DNA of 64,000 bases from Pohlia nutans (lineage: Eukaryota > Streptophyta > Bryopsida > Bryales > Mniaceae). Below are positions 11,116 to 21,787 of the stretch, piece by piece. The stretch spans positions 15,890,113 to 15,954,112 of the forward strand of contig CM040092.1 in assembly GCA_022496805.1 (NCBI GenBank), written 5' to 3'. A program made the translations under genes and the position numbers. Every line of letters begins with the position of its first letter. Positions within the stretch are counted from its first letter, which is position 1. The notes below the pieces were generated by a model, which was not told where the DNA came from, did not search any database, and saw only the letters and a program-made list of their open reading frames with translations.

Positions 11116-11639
11116 GGGCCGCTTTACATGACCAAGGTCAAAGCCAATTCACAAGAAATAGTGGCTCACGCCAAGAAGGGAGGGAGCTTTGACACGGCCC
11201 CCAAGGAAAGTGAATTGGGATTCCATTTTTGGCCTTTAGTACTAAAGACCACTTTACACTACATTGGAGAAGTCCACCGGTCATGAATCCTAAGAGAATT
11301 CTAAAATATGATTGGTCAAGAGTGACAGCCTTGTCCGGTGGTGGTTTACACTGCGGCCAAGAGTCCTCCGGTGGAGAACTTTGTACATGGATGAAAAAAT
11401 GACATGGCTGCCAATGTGGTGACACTTTTTTGAAGGGGAGTTCTCCGAAGGTCAAGTTTCTTGAGCAACCTCAAAGCCTTGGACAAAAAACTTAGCCTCT
11501 GGAGAACTTCAACTTCAAGGCATTTTTATATTGTCTTTTCATCTTCTCCGGCATACCATTCCTAGCCTCAAATAACCATGTCTTGGGTTGAAATTCTTAA
11601 CTGACCGGTGCACTTCTCCACCGTAGTGTAAAGCGGCCC
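11116..11639. mobile_element. PIF/Harbinger-like MITE
   Basis: The ends are GGGCCGCTTTACATGACC and, inverted, GGGCCGCTTTACACTACGG. They are flanked by TGA (11113-11115, 11640-11642). The 3-bp target and GC-rich start resemble PIF/Harbinger. The termini are related to 25966-26423. The minus-strand frame at 11138-11455 lies inside and looks like chance. Confidence 0.65.
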
Positions 11640-11881
11640 TGATAGTAGGGCGTCAAGCTCCCACTGTCTATCCAAATCCTTTCAGACTTTGAGCTTTTAG
11701 GGCAGATTGTTGGCAGACAGTTGGATTCCAGTGCCATGAGAATTTCTGTTAAATATATGAATTCCACTTAATATACCAAATTAGCGATTCAGTGGTACCG
11801 ATTCAATTCAGCTTTACACTCCCAATTTCCGGTCAAAGAAAGCTTTTTTAGTTTAAAGTTCGCAGTCCAATCACTTGTAGA

Positions 11882-12290
11882 GCAGTGCAATCCAATCAGA
11901 TGAGCATGTTCTCACAGCACTATGCTCACATGATTCGTAATAATATCATCAATAACCTGAGAATGATTCTCTGTTCTATTCATCTGCACAGTGATGCTAT
12001 CTTCCTACTATTCAATGTCAAGAAAATATCACAGATGAGGGCAATAATCAAAATAATTATTGCACAAATTATTGCAAGAAACATACACATAAGTAATCTA
12101 AGTAAGTAGGAAGCGATTCCTCATGAAGAGCATAACGACAACCGATAAAAGGACTTGCACAAATAGCTGAAATCACTCCTATAACCCACCCCTCGGGCAG
12201 CGGGATGCAAATCATAAGGAATAAGATTGGAAAGGAGAAGAAAAACAAGCAGGTATTGAGAAGGGACATCACTAGAAGGAAATACATGTG
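11882..12290 (-). pseudogene. Duplicate of the bL33-pseudogene 3' flank, with a conserved hydrophobic frame
   Basis: Read on the minus strand, this block matches 55166-55860. The match includes a frame at about 12069-12287 that contains FPILFLMICI and GWVIGVIS followed by ASPFIGCRYA. The same frame is open in the 55-kb copy before stopping after RYASS. It would make one or two membrane segments. I do not recognise it. It may be a remnant of a small membrane protein gene, or noncoding DNA duplicated together with the ribosomal pseudogene. Confidence 0.4.
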
Positions 12291-12809
12291 TCGTTTTTCA
12301 CTTACTATAAATGAAAAAGAAATGAAACGGCGCCAGGCACATGGGCTGTGTTAGTGCTGATGAGTAGTTTTGGTCACAAGAAGACAGAAACGTAAGTATA
12401 ATATTCCGGTACTATTCACTGTTCCCACAAAATGAGGAATGAAAAACGACAGGTTTGCTACTAGTGCATGAAGACATTTGTTTGAATGAACACGTAGAAA
12501 ATTTGTAACTAAGTTATTGAACCTTACTGTACAAACTACATCATCAGAAGATGTGCTTTGACAGACCACAAAGTACATGCTTGAGCAAAGATGGGCACAA
12601 TGGTGTAGAGAATTTCTGAAATCTTTCCACGTCATCATTCAAGCGTTACATATTGATACAGCAGGGACCTCGAATAATCAAAATCCCCAACCAGACTTAC
12701 CACAATTTGAATTCACACTAATCAAGCAACTTCAAATAATTTCCCACAGAAGGAAGACACTAGTAATGAACAGATCCTAGCACAGAAAGTTTAGAGTATA
12801 ATCCTTGAA
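12291..12809. other. Intergenic, no gene seen
   Basis: No supported gene. The overlapping short frames on both strands near 12350-12780 have no family features. Confidence 0.4.
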
Positions 12810-13062
12810 AGGCCATATTCGTTATATTGAGACTTTTCACACATTTTGAGACAGAATGCTAGTTATTCAAAAATTCAATTTAAAAATAATAACTGAAACT
12901 AGAAAATTAATAATGCTCAAATAGAGATTCTACAATGAAATTCTAAAAGTTGGTGTTGTTACCTATTTATAAAAAAATACTAGTAAAAAGATAAAACAGT
13001 TTATCTTTGAGTCGAAGATAAAAATGAGACTGCGAAAAATCTCAATATAACGAATATGGCCT
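12810..13062. mobile_element. MITE with GGCCATATTCGTTATATTGAGA termini
   Basis: The first 20 bases, GGCCATATTCGTTATATTGA, recur inverted at 13042-13062, and similarity continues about 8 bp inward. No clear target duplication and no coding capacity. Confidence 0.6.
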
Positions 13063-13329
13063 ATCTTGAACCGAGAATATAATTTAAGCCAATTCCAAAA
13101 TGCGTGATGAAACTCGAAATAGACCTACTAAGCTTGCGGAAATGGGGTCCTCAAGCATGAAATAAATCTAGCTATGGATTTCTTCATTTGCTAAAATCAA
13201 AGAATGCAAAAGAGCAATGGACTGGAAACCCTCACTCGTATGCGTTACAGAGGCCACTAAATCAAATCGTCTCAAGTAGTGTAACTGACGTAGGCCACTA
13301 TGAGAATCCTGCAAAACACTGCGGTTCAA

Positions 13330-13548
13330 CTACACTGAAATCACTATATACTGTGGCCCACGGTATATTTGAACCGCCACACTAATAATCATTTTCCAAA
13401 ATAGAGGTACTGTGGTCAAATTCATCCAAATTTGATGAAAATTTGTTCAAATGGATGCAATATTGTTCAAACATATAAGAATTTGTCCAAATTGATGAAT
13501 GTACCCACAACAATTATCCACCCACAGTATATGGTGATTTTAGTGTAG
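13330..13548. mobile_element. MITE with CTACACTGAAATCAC termini
   Basis: The termini pair over 27 bp (CTACACTGAAATCACTATAT with a near-identical inverse at the right end). A 3-bp direct repeat CAA flanks it (13327-13329, 13549-13551). It abuts the next TTAA-family element. Confidence 0.7.
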
Positions 13549-13784
13549 CAAAGGACGAAGGATTCATTGTTTTTTAAATGACAAATGCAATCGATCATAT
13601 TGTGAAAAATGCATTTCTAGTGGGACGAAATTTTATACCACCAGAATCAATAAAGAGCATTGTGTGTGTGTTGATTAAAAATAAAATTAAAAAATTGAAC
13701 AAAAGGAATTCTATATGGAACCTATTCAAAAGTGTTATAAGAAACATAAGGCCAATTTGAGCTTCTTGATCCTTTAGGGGTTGA
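13549..13784. mobile_element. TTAA-family short MITE (subfamily I), degraded
   Basis: It is homologous to the intact copies at 37290-37519 and 63027-63264. The right end is GATCCTTTAGGGGTTGA, with the target mutated to TTGA. The left end is eroded. The weak open frame it carries (MTNAIDHIVKN) also appears in the 63-kb copy, so it is repeat-derived. Confidence 0.6.
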
Positions 13785-13961
13785 TATTATCAAAATACAG
13801 TCACTTATGATAAACTTAATATATCATCAAAATATATTAAAAAATCATGTCAAGTAAACCGAACATTCTCATTTGAGAATGTCAATCATACATTTCAAGA
13901 CTTTTCTACTACTTTGTGGCTCTACATTGTATGTTTGAGGTGTCAGTATGGGTGCTATTGG

Positions 13962-14198
13962 CTATGCTCTAAAAGACCAAATATAGATTCACAACTTTTA
14001 AATGTCCAATTTTATTGATCGTACAATGAATATAAATTTTAAATGGGCCCGAATTTTATAGTACTACTAGAATCAATGAAGAACATTGTATATGTCAGTC
14101 AGAAAATAAGATAAAATTGAATATGTAAAAATCTCTATATAATCAACTCCCAAGAAACATAAGTCTTGATTTGTGTCTCTTGGTCTTTTAAGAGTTAA
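13962..14198. mobile_element. TTAA-family short MITE (subfamily I), degraded
   Basis: The same interior as the copy 180 bp upstream. The right end is TGGTCTTTTAAGAGTTAA; the left end is decayed. Confidence 0.55.
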
Positions 14199-14379
14199 TG
14201 ATTATATAGTTTTGTTAAATGTTTTAAAAGAATGATATGAACTTCTACGTTGTTGGCATCTGCCGGGGGCTAAGTCTTTTTTCTTCACCGTCTGTTGTCA
14301 TCATTGATTGCACACTAGCAAAGAAGTTGGTTGTTTTTATGCAAATAAGGAGTTTGTTTCTCCATTTGTTCCCAGTCAA

Positions 14380-15735
14380 CCAAATTATGAGGGAATCAAA
14401 TGTGATCATGACACTCTTGTTGAGGAGCGCATTGTTGGTTAGGATCTTTGCAGCAAGTTCTACATTCCATTGAGGAGGAGAAAAAGCTTATCAAGATGCA
14501 TGGGAGGCCTTTGGAGGAGCAAGAATAGCAAGAATTGGGCTTGTATAACATTCGACGAATGGCGCAAGTATCGTGGCTTGCCTATGAACAAGTCCATAGA
14601 AGATCTCAGCGGAGAGAGTAACATTCAGCCTCTTGTGGACATGCTCACCATGTTCATGTTACAAGTGACGAAAGAAGAACGACAGTCTTTTCCGCCTATC
14701 CCGTAAGTTGTTTAATGTTGTTTCATTTGCTTTTTTGCTTATTTTTTTTAAATTTAATTTTTTTTTCTAATGCTTGAAATTTTGTGCAAACTTTAGAATA
14801 TGCTTCGTGTTGTTGGAAGGGTGATCCAATCCGGCTAGGAACAACGTTGTATTGAGAATAATGAGCGTCCACAAATACCATCTAACATTTTAAATGATGT
14901 TCTCTACCAAGCATGTGAAGCTTGCTGCGGATCAAGCCATGCAATGTAGTAGCAAGGCTGGTCTTGGGCACAATGTGCAAAAGAGTGATGTATTCAGTTG
15001 TGACGAAGAGCTTCCCATGCTTGCTTTGGAGGGCGCTTCGATTAATACTCCAACCGTCTTAACAATAGGTTTGTTTATTTTTCTACTAAGAATTTTTCAT
15101 GAAGGGAGGACAGGAAATGCGAGATTTGGAGTATGTTGACTTTAGCATTGTGAAGGACTCATTTGGAGATGAATGCCTCAAGTAAGATATATCTTATCTA
15201 TTTTCCTTGCAGTTTGTGTTGTTTCTTAAATTTGACTTTGTTTATATAAAACTAACGTAACTTTGGTATATTTCATAAGTACATCCCTAGTATATACAAG
15301 AATTGGAAAATTGACGTGCAACGCTATTTTGCTGAGAGTTTTAGAAAGCATGTTTTGTGTTATGATTCCGATGTGATGGAAACATACCGTTTAATGGTTT
15401 CTCACTGGCATGTTTTCAAGGAACCAAATCTTGCCAAACCTCGCCCGGTTTACTTGACTTCGAAAGCCAAGTACCAAAAATATGAGAGTGTTTGGTTCAT
15501 TAACGGCCTTGTTAGCCGTAACAAGCTTGCTAGTATAACCAAGTCTATGTCTGATAGTATTAAATCTCTTAAGGGTAAGCGTATAATTAATAAAATTGGC
15601 GGCGTTGTGATAACAAGGATGGAAGATGCTCTCATCCTGCGTAAGACTGGCATGGAGCACATTGGCCATTGCGATGTTAATTTGTATGAAAAGTATAATT
15701 GTGAGAGTAAAGTACCAATTAATAAGGCAGAATAG
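14380..15735 (+). pseudogene. Decayed multi-exon gene of unknown family (possibly transposase-derived)
   Basis: At least four exon-like segments lie in order on the plus strand. The first, about 14470-14702, contains CITFDEWRKYRG and ends at a GTAAGT donor. The second, about 14796-14960, starts after TTTAG and is interrupted by stops. The third, about 15100-15180, has GGQEMRDLEYVDFS and ends at GTAAGA. The last, about 15275-15735, has KNWKIDVQRYF, SVWFINGL and KVPINKAE before a stop. In-frame stops in the second segment argue for a pseudogene. The WKxDxxxYF stretch faintly recalls plant En/Spm-associated transposase proteins, but I cannot support a family call. Confidence 0.35.
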
Positions 15736-15902
15736 AAGGTTATTTCCAAGGGACCTCTTGGCGGGCGTCTACTGTATGCAGTTGTTATAGTTATAGATTA
15801 GAAGGTAATGCCATTGTAATGCCATCGTTTTTGAATGTTTCATTAATGTATATGCCAATCAATTCATCATACTTTATTGTGTGGCAAGATCGATTGAAGG
15901 CA

Positions 15903-17030
15903 GGGCAATGGTCTGATATGGGTACCTCGAAAAGCCCTTTTAACTCTTAAATCAACTCCTATGGCAACTTTGAAAGATCCTTCTTTTGAAAAAATAAAAA
16001 ATGAATTGATCAAATGTAGCTTTGATTTCCTACATTCATAAAGTACACAAAATATCATGTAAAAATTGAAGAGTTTTATAGATTTTAAAAGAGACTTTTT
16101 GTACAAAAATTAGAATTTGTCCCAACTACTTAAAAACATCCAAAACATTTGTTTAAAATATCCAATGATGTCATTTTAGTACCAATTTTGATATGAAGTA
16201 CATCTAGATGTATGTCATTTGAAATGATTAATTCGAAGGATTAAAAATATTATTTATTTTGTACTACAATGCTTGCAAATGCTGATTTTTGGCAATTTTT
16301 CTTACAAAGCATAAACATATGAAAATTATTTATTCAATTAAGAAGTTGAACTTGGATTAAATTATTCATGTCATCTAGGTGTGCATATTTTTATAATGTA
16401 TTAGTTTGTAATTTTAGTCAATTAAAATGGACAAATTCGTTGAAATTTGGATAAACAAATGTATGTTCGAAATTTCGAAATTTCGACAAATTTTTCCACT
16501 TCAATTAACCAAAATTAATTTTTTTAAATTAAATATATATCCACACTTGGATGACATTAAATAATTTAATTCAAGTATAACTTTTTAATTGAATAAATTA
16601 ATTTTCATGTTTTCATGCTTAGTGAGAAAAATTGCCAAAAATCAACGTGTGCAGGCATTGTAGTACAAAATAAATAATATTTTTAATCCTTCGAATTAAT
16701 CATTTCAAATAACACATATCTAGATGTAGTTTACATCAAAAATTGGTACCAAAATGACGTCATTGGATATTTTAAACAAATGTTTTGGATGTTTTTAAAT
16801 AGTTGGGACAAATTCTAATTTTTGTACAAAAGGTCTCTTTTAAAATCTTTAAAACTCTTCAATTTTTATGTGATATTTTTTTGTGTACTTTATAAATGTA
16901 AGAAATCAAAGCCACATCCGCTTAATTCGTTTTTTATTTTTTGTAAATAGGAAGTCATTCAAAGTTGCCATAGGGGTTGATTTAAGAGATGAAAGGGCTT
17001 TTCAGGGTACCCATATCAGACCATTGCCCA
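15903..17030. mobile_element. Large foldback element
   Basis: It begins GGGCAATGGTCTGATATGGG and ends with the exact inverse. The two arms of about 560 bp stay alignable to the centre near 16470. It encodes no protein; the open frames near each end are mirror images of one another. No convincing target duplication was seen. Confidence 0.75.
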
Positions 17031-17140
17031 TCAGTGGAGTAGGATTGTGTGTTTTTGAGTTCTATGGTTGCATGAGGCGAAGGAGTGGAATCAAATTGAG
17101 GAGCGGCAGTTTTGCATTTATGAGTAGTTGTTCACAATTG

Positions 17141-17246
17141 TGAAAATCTGTCCGTGTGGGACCAGAAATGCATGCCTTCTCCTCGTGTGCATACACCGTG
17201 ACGCGTGGATCTCGGTGCTTTTTGGTCCCACACAAACAGATTTTGC
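17141..17246. mobile_element. Small hairpin MITE
   Basis: AAAATCTGTCCGTGTGGGAC pairs with GTCCCACACAAACAGATTTT about 60 bp further on. Confidence 0.55.
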
Positions 17247-18305
17247 CTTTATACTTGCATTCTTTTTGCAAATTGAAATTGTGGGATTCTTCCACATCCC
17301 TTCAAGGAGAAGACCACATCCTTACTTAATAGCTCGTTGCCACCCTTGCACTCTGCCACTTCATATTGTTAGGCTACTCTACATTAAAGTTCAATCCAAT
17401 TGTTGTCTCAAACCCAATTGATAAGTAATTGGATCAATGATTGTACATATGGTAAAGATGCGTAAAATCCAACGGCGAGGGAGCATTTGAGGTGTTTGTG
17501 TTCAAGTTGTGAACTTGGTCTTAAGAAAAACCTCCATTCAAATTTTTTGGGCCGGTTCAAAATTTTGGCGCCACCCAAGTAGACAGTTACAGAAGATGAG
17601 GAAAAGTCCGTGTCAAAGCCTAGTGTAAAATCCTTCAACTTGATTTGCCAAATTCGAGCAATCCTAATGGTTGAAGTTTGTGAAGTTTGGGTTGGACCAA
17701 CAATTAGGCCGTAATGTAATGTGGGCCTTAGAGCCAAGTTCTCTAGGTAAAAAACAAATTTTTAAGAACTTCGGGGGACCAAGTTCCACATTTCAAGTGC
17801 GCTTTTGAAAAAAGAAAAAAGATGGTGGAGAAATTTTCATGAAGTATGGAGGTTCTCAAGTCCAAGAGTTTATACCAACTTCTCCCTAACTAATCAAATT
17901 TGTTCATGTTTCACGTAAAGCAAGTCCATGGAACGCGCCAAACTGCATGGCATTTGGATGGCTCTTTTAGAATTCTATTTGCGTTTGTTAAGGGAGAGAA
18001 CATTCGGGAACCCAAGGGAACTTCAAGGGAACACCCAGTGCGTGGAGTTGCCGACCTCCGCCTGTACCCTAGTTTCGGAGCTTTGCCGTGACCGTCGTCG
18101 CGCCATCGTCGTCGTCGTGCTTGATTGAACGATCCAACGCCAAGTCACACCCGGTCTCAATTGGAACTCCCTGGCTCGCCTCGCATCCGTTTTTCCCAAG
18201 AAAATTCCACTGGTTCCAAGTGATCCATTATCCTACTTTTTTGTTGCGGTTTCAAGCTCGCATTGCACTTGGAGTTTGCACGACCTCGAACAATCAATCG
18301 CAGCG
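17247..18305. other. Upstream region of the bL33 gene
   Basis: The distal part shows no gene. From about 18050 the composition becomes GC-richer, as expected for a promoter and 5' leader. No TATA box can be assigned with confidence. Confidence 0.4.
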
Positions 18306-18479
18306 ATGGCGAAGGCGAAGGGCGGATCCATCCTGGTGCGTCTCATCTCGGCTGCCGGCACCGGCTACTTCTACGTGAAGCCCAAGAACCCCCGCAAGCT
18401 CACCACCAAGCTTGAGTTCCGCAAGTACGACCCCGTTGTCAAGAAGCATGTGCTCTTCACCGAAGCCAAGATGAAGTAG
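18306..18479 (+). CDS. Mitochondrial-type large-subunit ribosomal protein bL33
   Basis: This intronless CDS encodes 57 residues, the usual length of bacterial-type bL33. It contains the family landmarks [25 protein letters not shown] and the C-terminus [10 protein letters not shown]. The protein sits in the large ribosomal subunit near the tRNA exit site. Plants have a nuclear-encoded mitochondrial copy of this form without a cleaved presequence, and no presequence is seen here. The start is the only Met in frame before the conserved core. The CDS is GC-rich compared with its surroundings. A GGTAAG shortly after the stop (18523) and TTTGCAG at 19260 suggest a spliced 3' UTR. A rearranged partial copy is present at 55083-55165. 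Confidence 0.9.
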   Translation: MAKAKGGSILVRLISAAGTGYFYVKPKNPRKLTTKLEFRKYDPVVKKHVLFTEAKMK

Positions 18480-18540
18480 TCCTCATCCATGGGGGTCGTC
18501 GTACCGCTCCTTCTTCTTTCTCGGGTAAGCAGATGATACC

Positions 18541-19206
18541 GCCATTTTTGCTTCTTGGAATCCGATTTTGATCACTCATGTGAAGGGTTTAGGGTTTAAG
18601 GATTTAAAAAAAATCGCATGTTTCATTTTTGGAATGCTTTTACACCGCTTTTTCTGTAGTGTTGCAGGTGTTGTGCAACCCGGAACTGTCATGGTTGTGG
18701 AAATTGAGTTTCGGATTACCTTAAGTGCCTTTACACAATTGATTCAAACGAAGAATGCCTAAATTTCTAAGTGCCACGAGGCATGTTGGCAATGGCTGAG
18801 AGTGTTATCAAATCCTATGTGGCACCTTGACAAACAACCATTTCATTCAAAACTACAGTAACGAATTGCCATTTTTGCTTCTTGGAATTCGTTTTTGATC
18901 ACTCATGTGAAGGGTTTAGGGTTTAAGGATTTTAAAAGTTTGCATGTTTCATTTTTGGAATGCTTCCACACCGCTTTTTCTGTAGGAGTGTTGCGGATGT
19001 TTCCGGGGTGTTGTGCAACCCGGAACTGTCATGGTTGTGGAAATTGTGTTTCGGGTTAACCTAAGTGCCTATACAGAATTGATTCAAACGAAGGATGGCT
19101 AAATTTCTAAGTGCCACGAGGCATGTTTGCAACGGCTGAGAGTGTTATTAAATCCTATGTGGCACCTTGACAAACAACCATTTCATTCAAAACTACAGTA
19201 ACGAAT
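18541..19206. repeat. Tandem duplication downstream of bL33 (2 units of about 330 bp)
   Basis: The unit starting GCCATTTTTGCTTCTTGGAA at about 18541 is repeated at about 18867. Both units contain a plant telomere-like GGGTTTAGGGTTTAAGG and end at CTACAGTAACGAAT. The repeats lie in the likely 3' UTR intron. Confidence 0.85.
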
Positions 19207-19399
19207 AGTCTTTTCTAGTTGGAAATTTTTTCATTGTATTCTGACGAGGTATTACCATTTGCAGAAATGGAAGAATTGGATTATATGATTTTTGTTGCAC
19301 ATGAGCATGATCGAGGCGGCATGAGTAATGCGTTCATGAAAGCGACTCGGATGTGGACAGAGTTGTGATTTCTGCCTAGAATCCAACTTGACATGGCCG

Positions 19400-21787
19400 A
19401 GTGTTCGAAGGCGCGACAGATGTTTCTGATACTATTGCTATGCCCTCAAGAGGGGTTTTGAATTTATAAGTAGGCTGCAGAATGCTTTCTCATCTTGCAT
19501 ATGCTTTATCATTGCAACTTGTGAATCATAATGCACTGAAGCTTTTGTCAACAAAGCTTATTCCAAGGTTACGATAATTATGTTTGTAGCTCCAAGTTTT
19601 GTGCAGCGTTGATTGTGATTGAGTTCCACAGTGTTTCTGCAAATGTGAGTCTTTCTTTTCTTTCTTTTTTCTCTACGTGTTGATGTTTGAGCCAAAAAAA
19701 ACTCTCCTCAAATTTCCTCTTGAATTGCTTAAGAGTAATGTGTCTATTAATTTGAGTTTCACATGTCTGGGCACTGAGAGTGGGTTGGAGCAAGTATAGT
19801 GTGTCGAAACTATTTTCCAGCTTATATTTGATGTAGAAGTTATGAGTGTACAATAGGGGGAGTCACAACAAGGGCTGCGGCTGCTTTCAGTGAACTTATT
19901 GAAAGTTGTGAGGTAGCATGTGAAGAATGAAACTCAATGTTATTACTTTCACTTGCCTCAGAACTTTCAATGAGTTCAAGAAGAACTCCAAACCTCTTTT
20001 ACAAAGGCCAGCGCGAATAAAGTGTTTGTTCGTCAAATTCAATGAGTTCTCTAAAAGCAGCCTTTGGCATGACTACCCTAATGTGGCTATGCCATGCATT
20101 TCAACAAACGTGGAGGTAGTTATTGGACTTTCCTTGTTTTATTGCACACCAAGTTATAAAGCAATTGCTCATATTTTTCTTATTGTTGGGTGTATAGGGC
20201 ATTGCCGCCCACAAGGTAGCAATTGATGCGCAAAGGGCTAGAGTTCTTGCCCTCCAAATTTGTCCTTCACTCCAAAAGTGATGAGATCCTACCCTTGATT
20301 CCAAACACACTTGCCATCTTCAGCCCTAGAAAGATTCCTCACAAGCTCTTCCCTTTGATTTGGTTGCATTTTTGCTACAGCTTTTTCTCTATCTTGGGCC
20401 ATTGTCAACACAACAATGATCAACCAAAGTTTGGAGTCACAAAATGGACCTGCAATTTTATAGCAAATGAGCTTCCATTTGAAGGGCCCTCGTTGGAAAA
20501 ATCATGTGGCGAGTTGTGGGTGGAGCTATGTGAAGGAAGCAGACTCACCAAACAACCTATGGTGTATTTGTTGCTTGGAATGGTGGTAATGTTTTTATTG
20601 AGTGTGAGACTTTATGATTCTTGCTCCACGGTTTGTACGTGTTGTTACCAAATTGGGCACATGATTTTTCTTTTCCAAACGTATTAGCTCCCTCTCGGTA
20701 GAGCTTTGGATGAAATCACCTTGAGTTTGTTTGCTTTGCCACATGAGATATCCTAATAGGGGAATGGATTTCCGTGACATCTTTTAGGCATTCTTTGTCC
20801 TTTGGCTACCTCATTCACTAAAGGAATATGCTTGTAAACTATGTTTGAATTCGAGACTTAACAATGATTGATTGATGCTTGAAATGGAGGGATGACTAAG
20901 CATGTTCCTACTTCAAAGAGGACCCTATTCACAAGCAACCAACTTACACCATTAGATGGCAGTAAATTTTGTAATATCTCAAATTTGCATGTAGCAATAG
21001 ACCTTCCAATGAGTAAAAATGTGTATTTGGAGCACCAAACTATAGTGCCAAAGCATGATACTAAATGGCCATTTGGATACCAAATTGTGCACTTTTAACA
21101 AAGGCGATGTTTTCTCTCTATATTGGCCCAATCTCACATCCTTGCTAGTTCACGGCTCTCTTCTGCATACATATTAAACTAGGAAGGATGTAGCCTTTTT
21201 ATACATATTAAACACGGCTCTCTTCAGTTGCCAATGAATAGAATAAACACACTATTTTGTTGAAATCAAAATGATTAATAAACAAATATTGAACATAGCT
21301 GACCATCAATTTGTATTCATTTTGAACATAGCTGATTACCTCAGCATGCATCCAACAAGCAAAGCGATAGCAAACAAAATGTCAGAGGCCGTCCATTTAT
21401 CAAATCCACACAAACCAAACTCTTCTTTTCCTGGCCAAGTCTGTTCCATTCATAAGGGGCCTGCACAAAAGGAATAATCCAGATACTTTTTGCGCACTAT
21501 CTTGAGCTCAGGTACCAAAAGCTATTATACAAGAAGAAGAGAGACTGTGGCCACTCACTATGCACAATGCATGCTCTCTACAGTAATTATATCAGACCTT
21601 TTTGTTTTTTTTGTTGTCATCTACAGGGTGAGTTCTCCCAACTGCTAAAGACTGTTAAGTTCCTGAAGTAAGGAGGATGGAAATGGATGGATGTCCATGG
21701 ACCAATCCCATATCAACCATGAACTTCAAGTAATTGGAATAGCAACACCTTTTTCAATGAGTCACTAACGTAAGGCTACCATTGATG
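19400..21787. other. Intergenic region, no gene supported
   Basis: Several frames of 60-150 codons occur (for example 20223-20687 plus) but none shows a family motif, and they overlap one another. Around 19990-20040 there is a fragment of the repeat with GAATAAAGTGTTTGTTCGT that is also found at 29.0, 29.3 and 31.7 kb. Confidence 0.4.

Noticed and set aside
13578..13760. MTNxIDHIVKN frame shared with 63097-63285
   Set aside because: Similarity is explained by both lying in copies of the same short TTAA MITE; other copies do not keep the frame open.
20223..20687. 154-codon plus-strand frame
   Set aside because: No recognisable domain, repeat-derived neighbours and no splice or promoter context.
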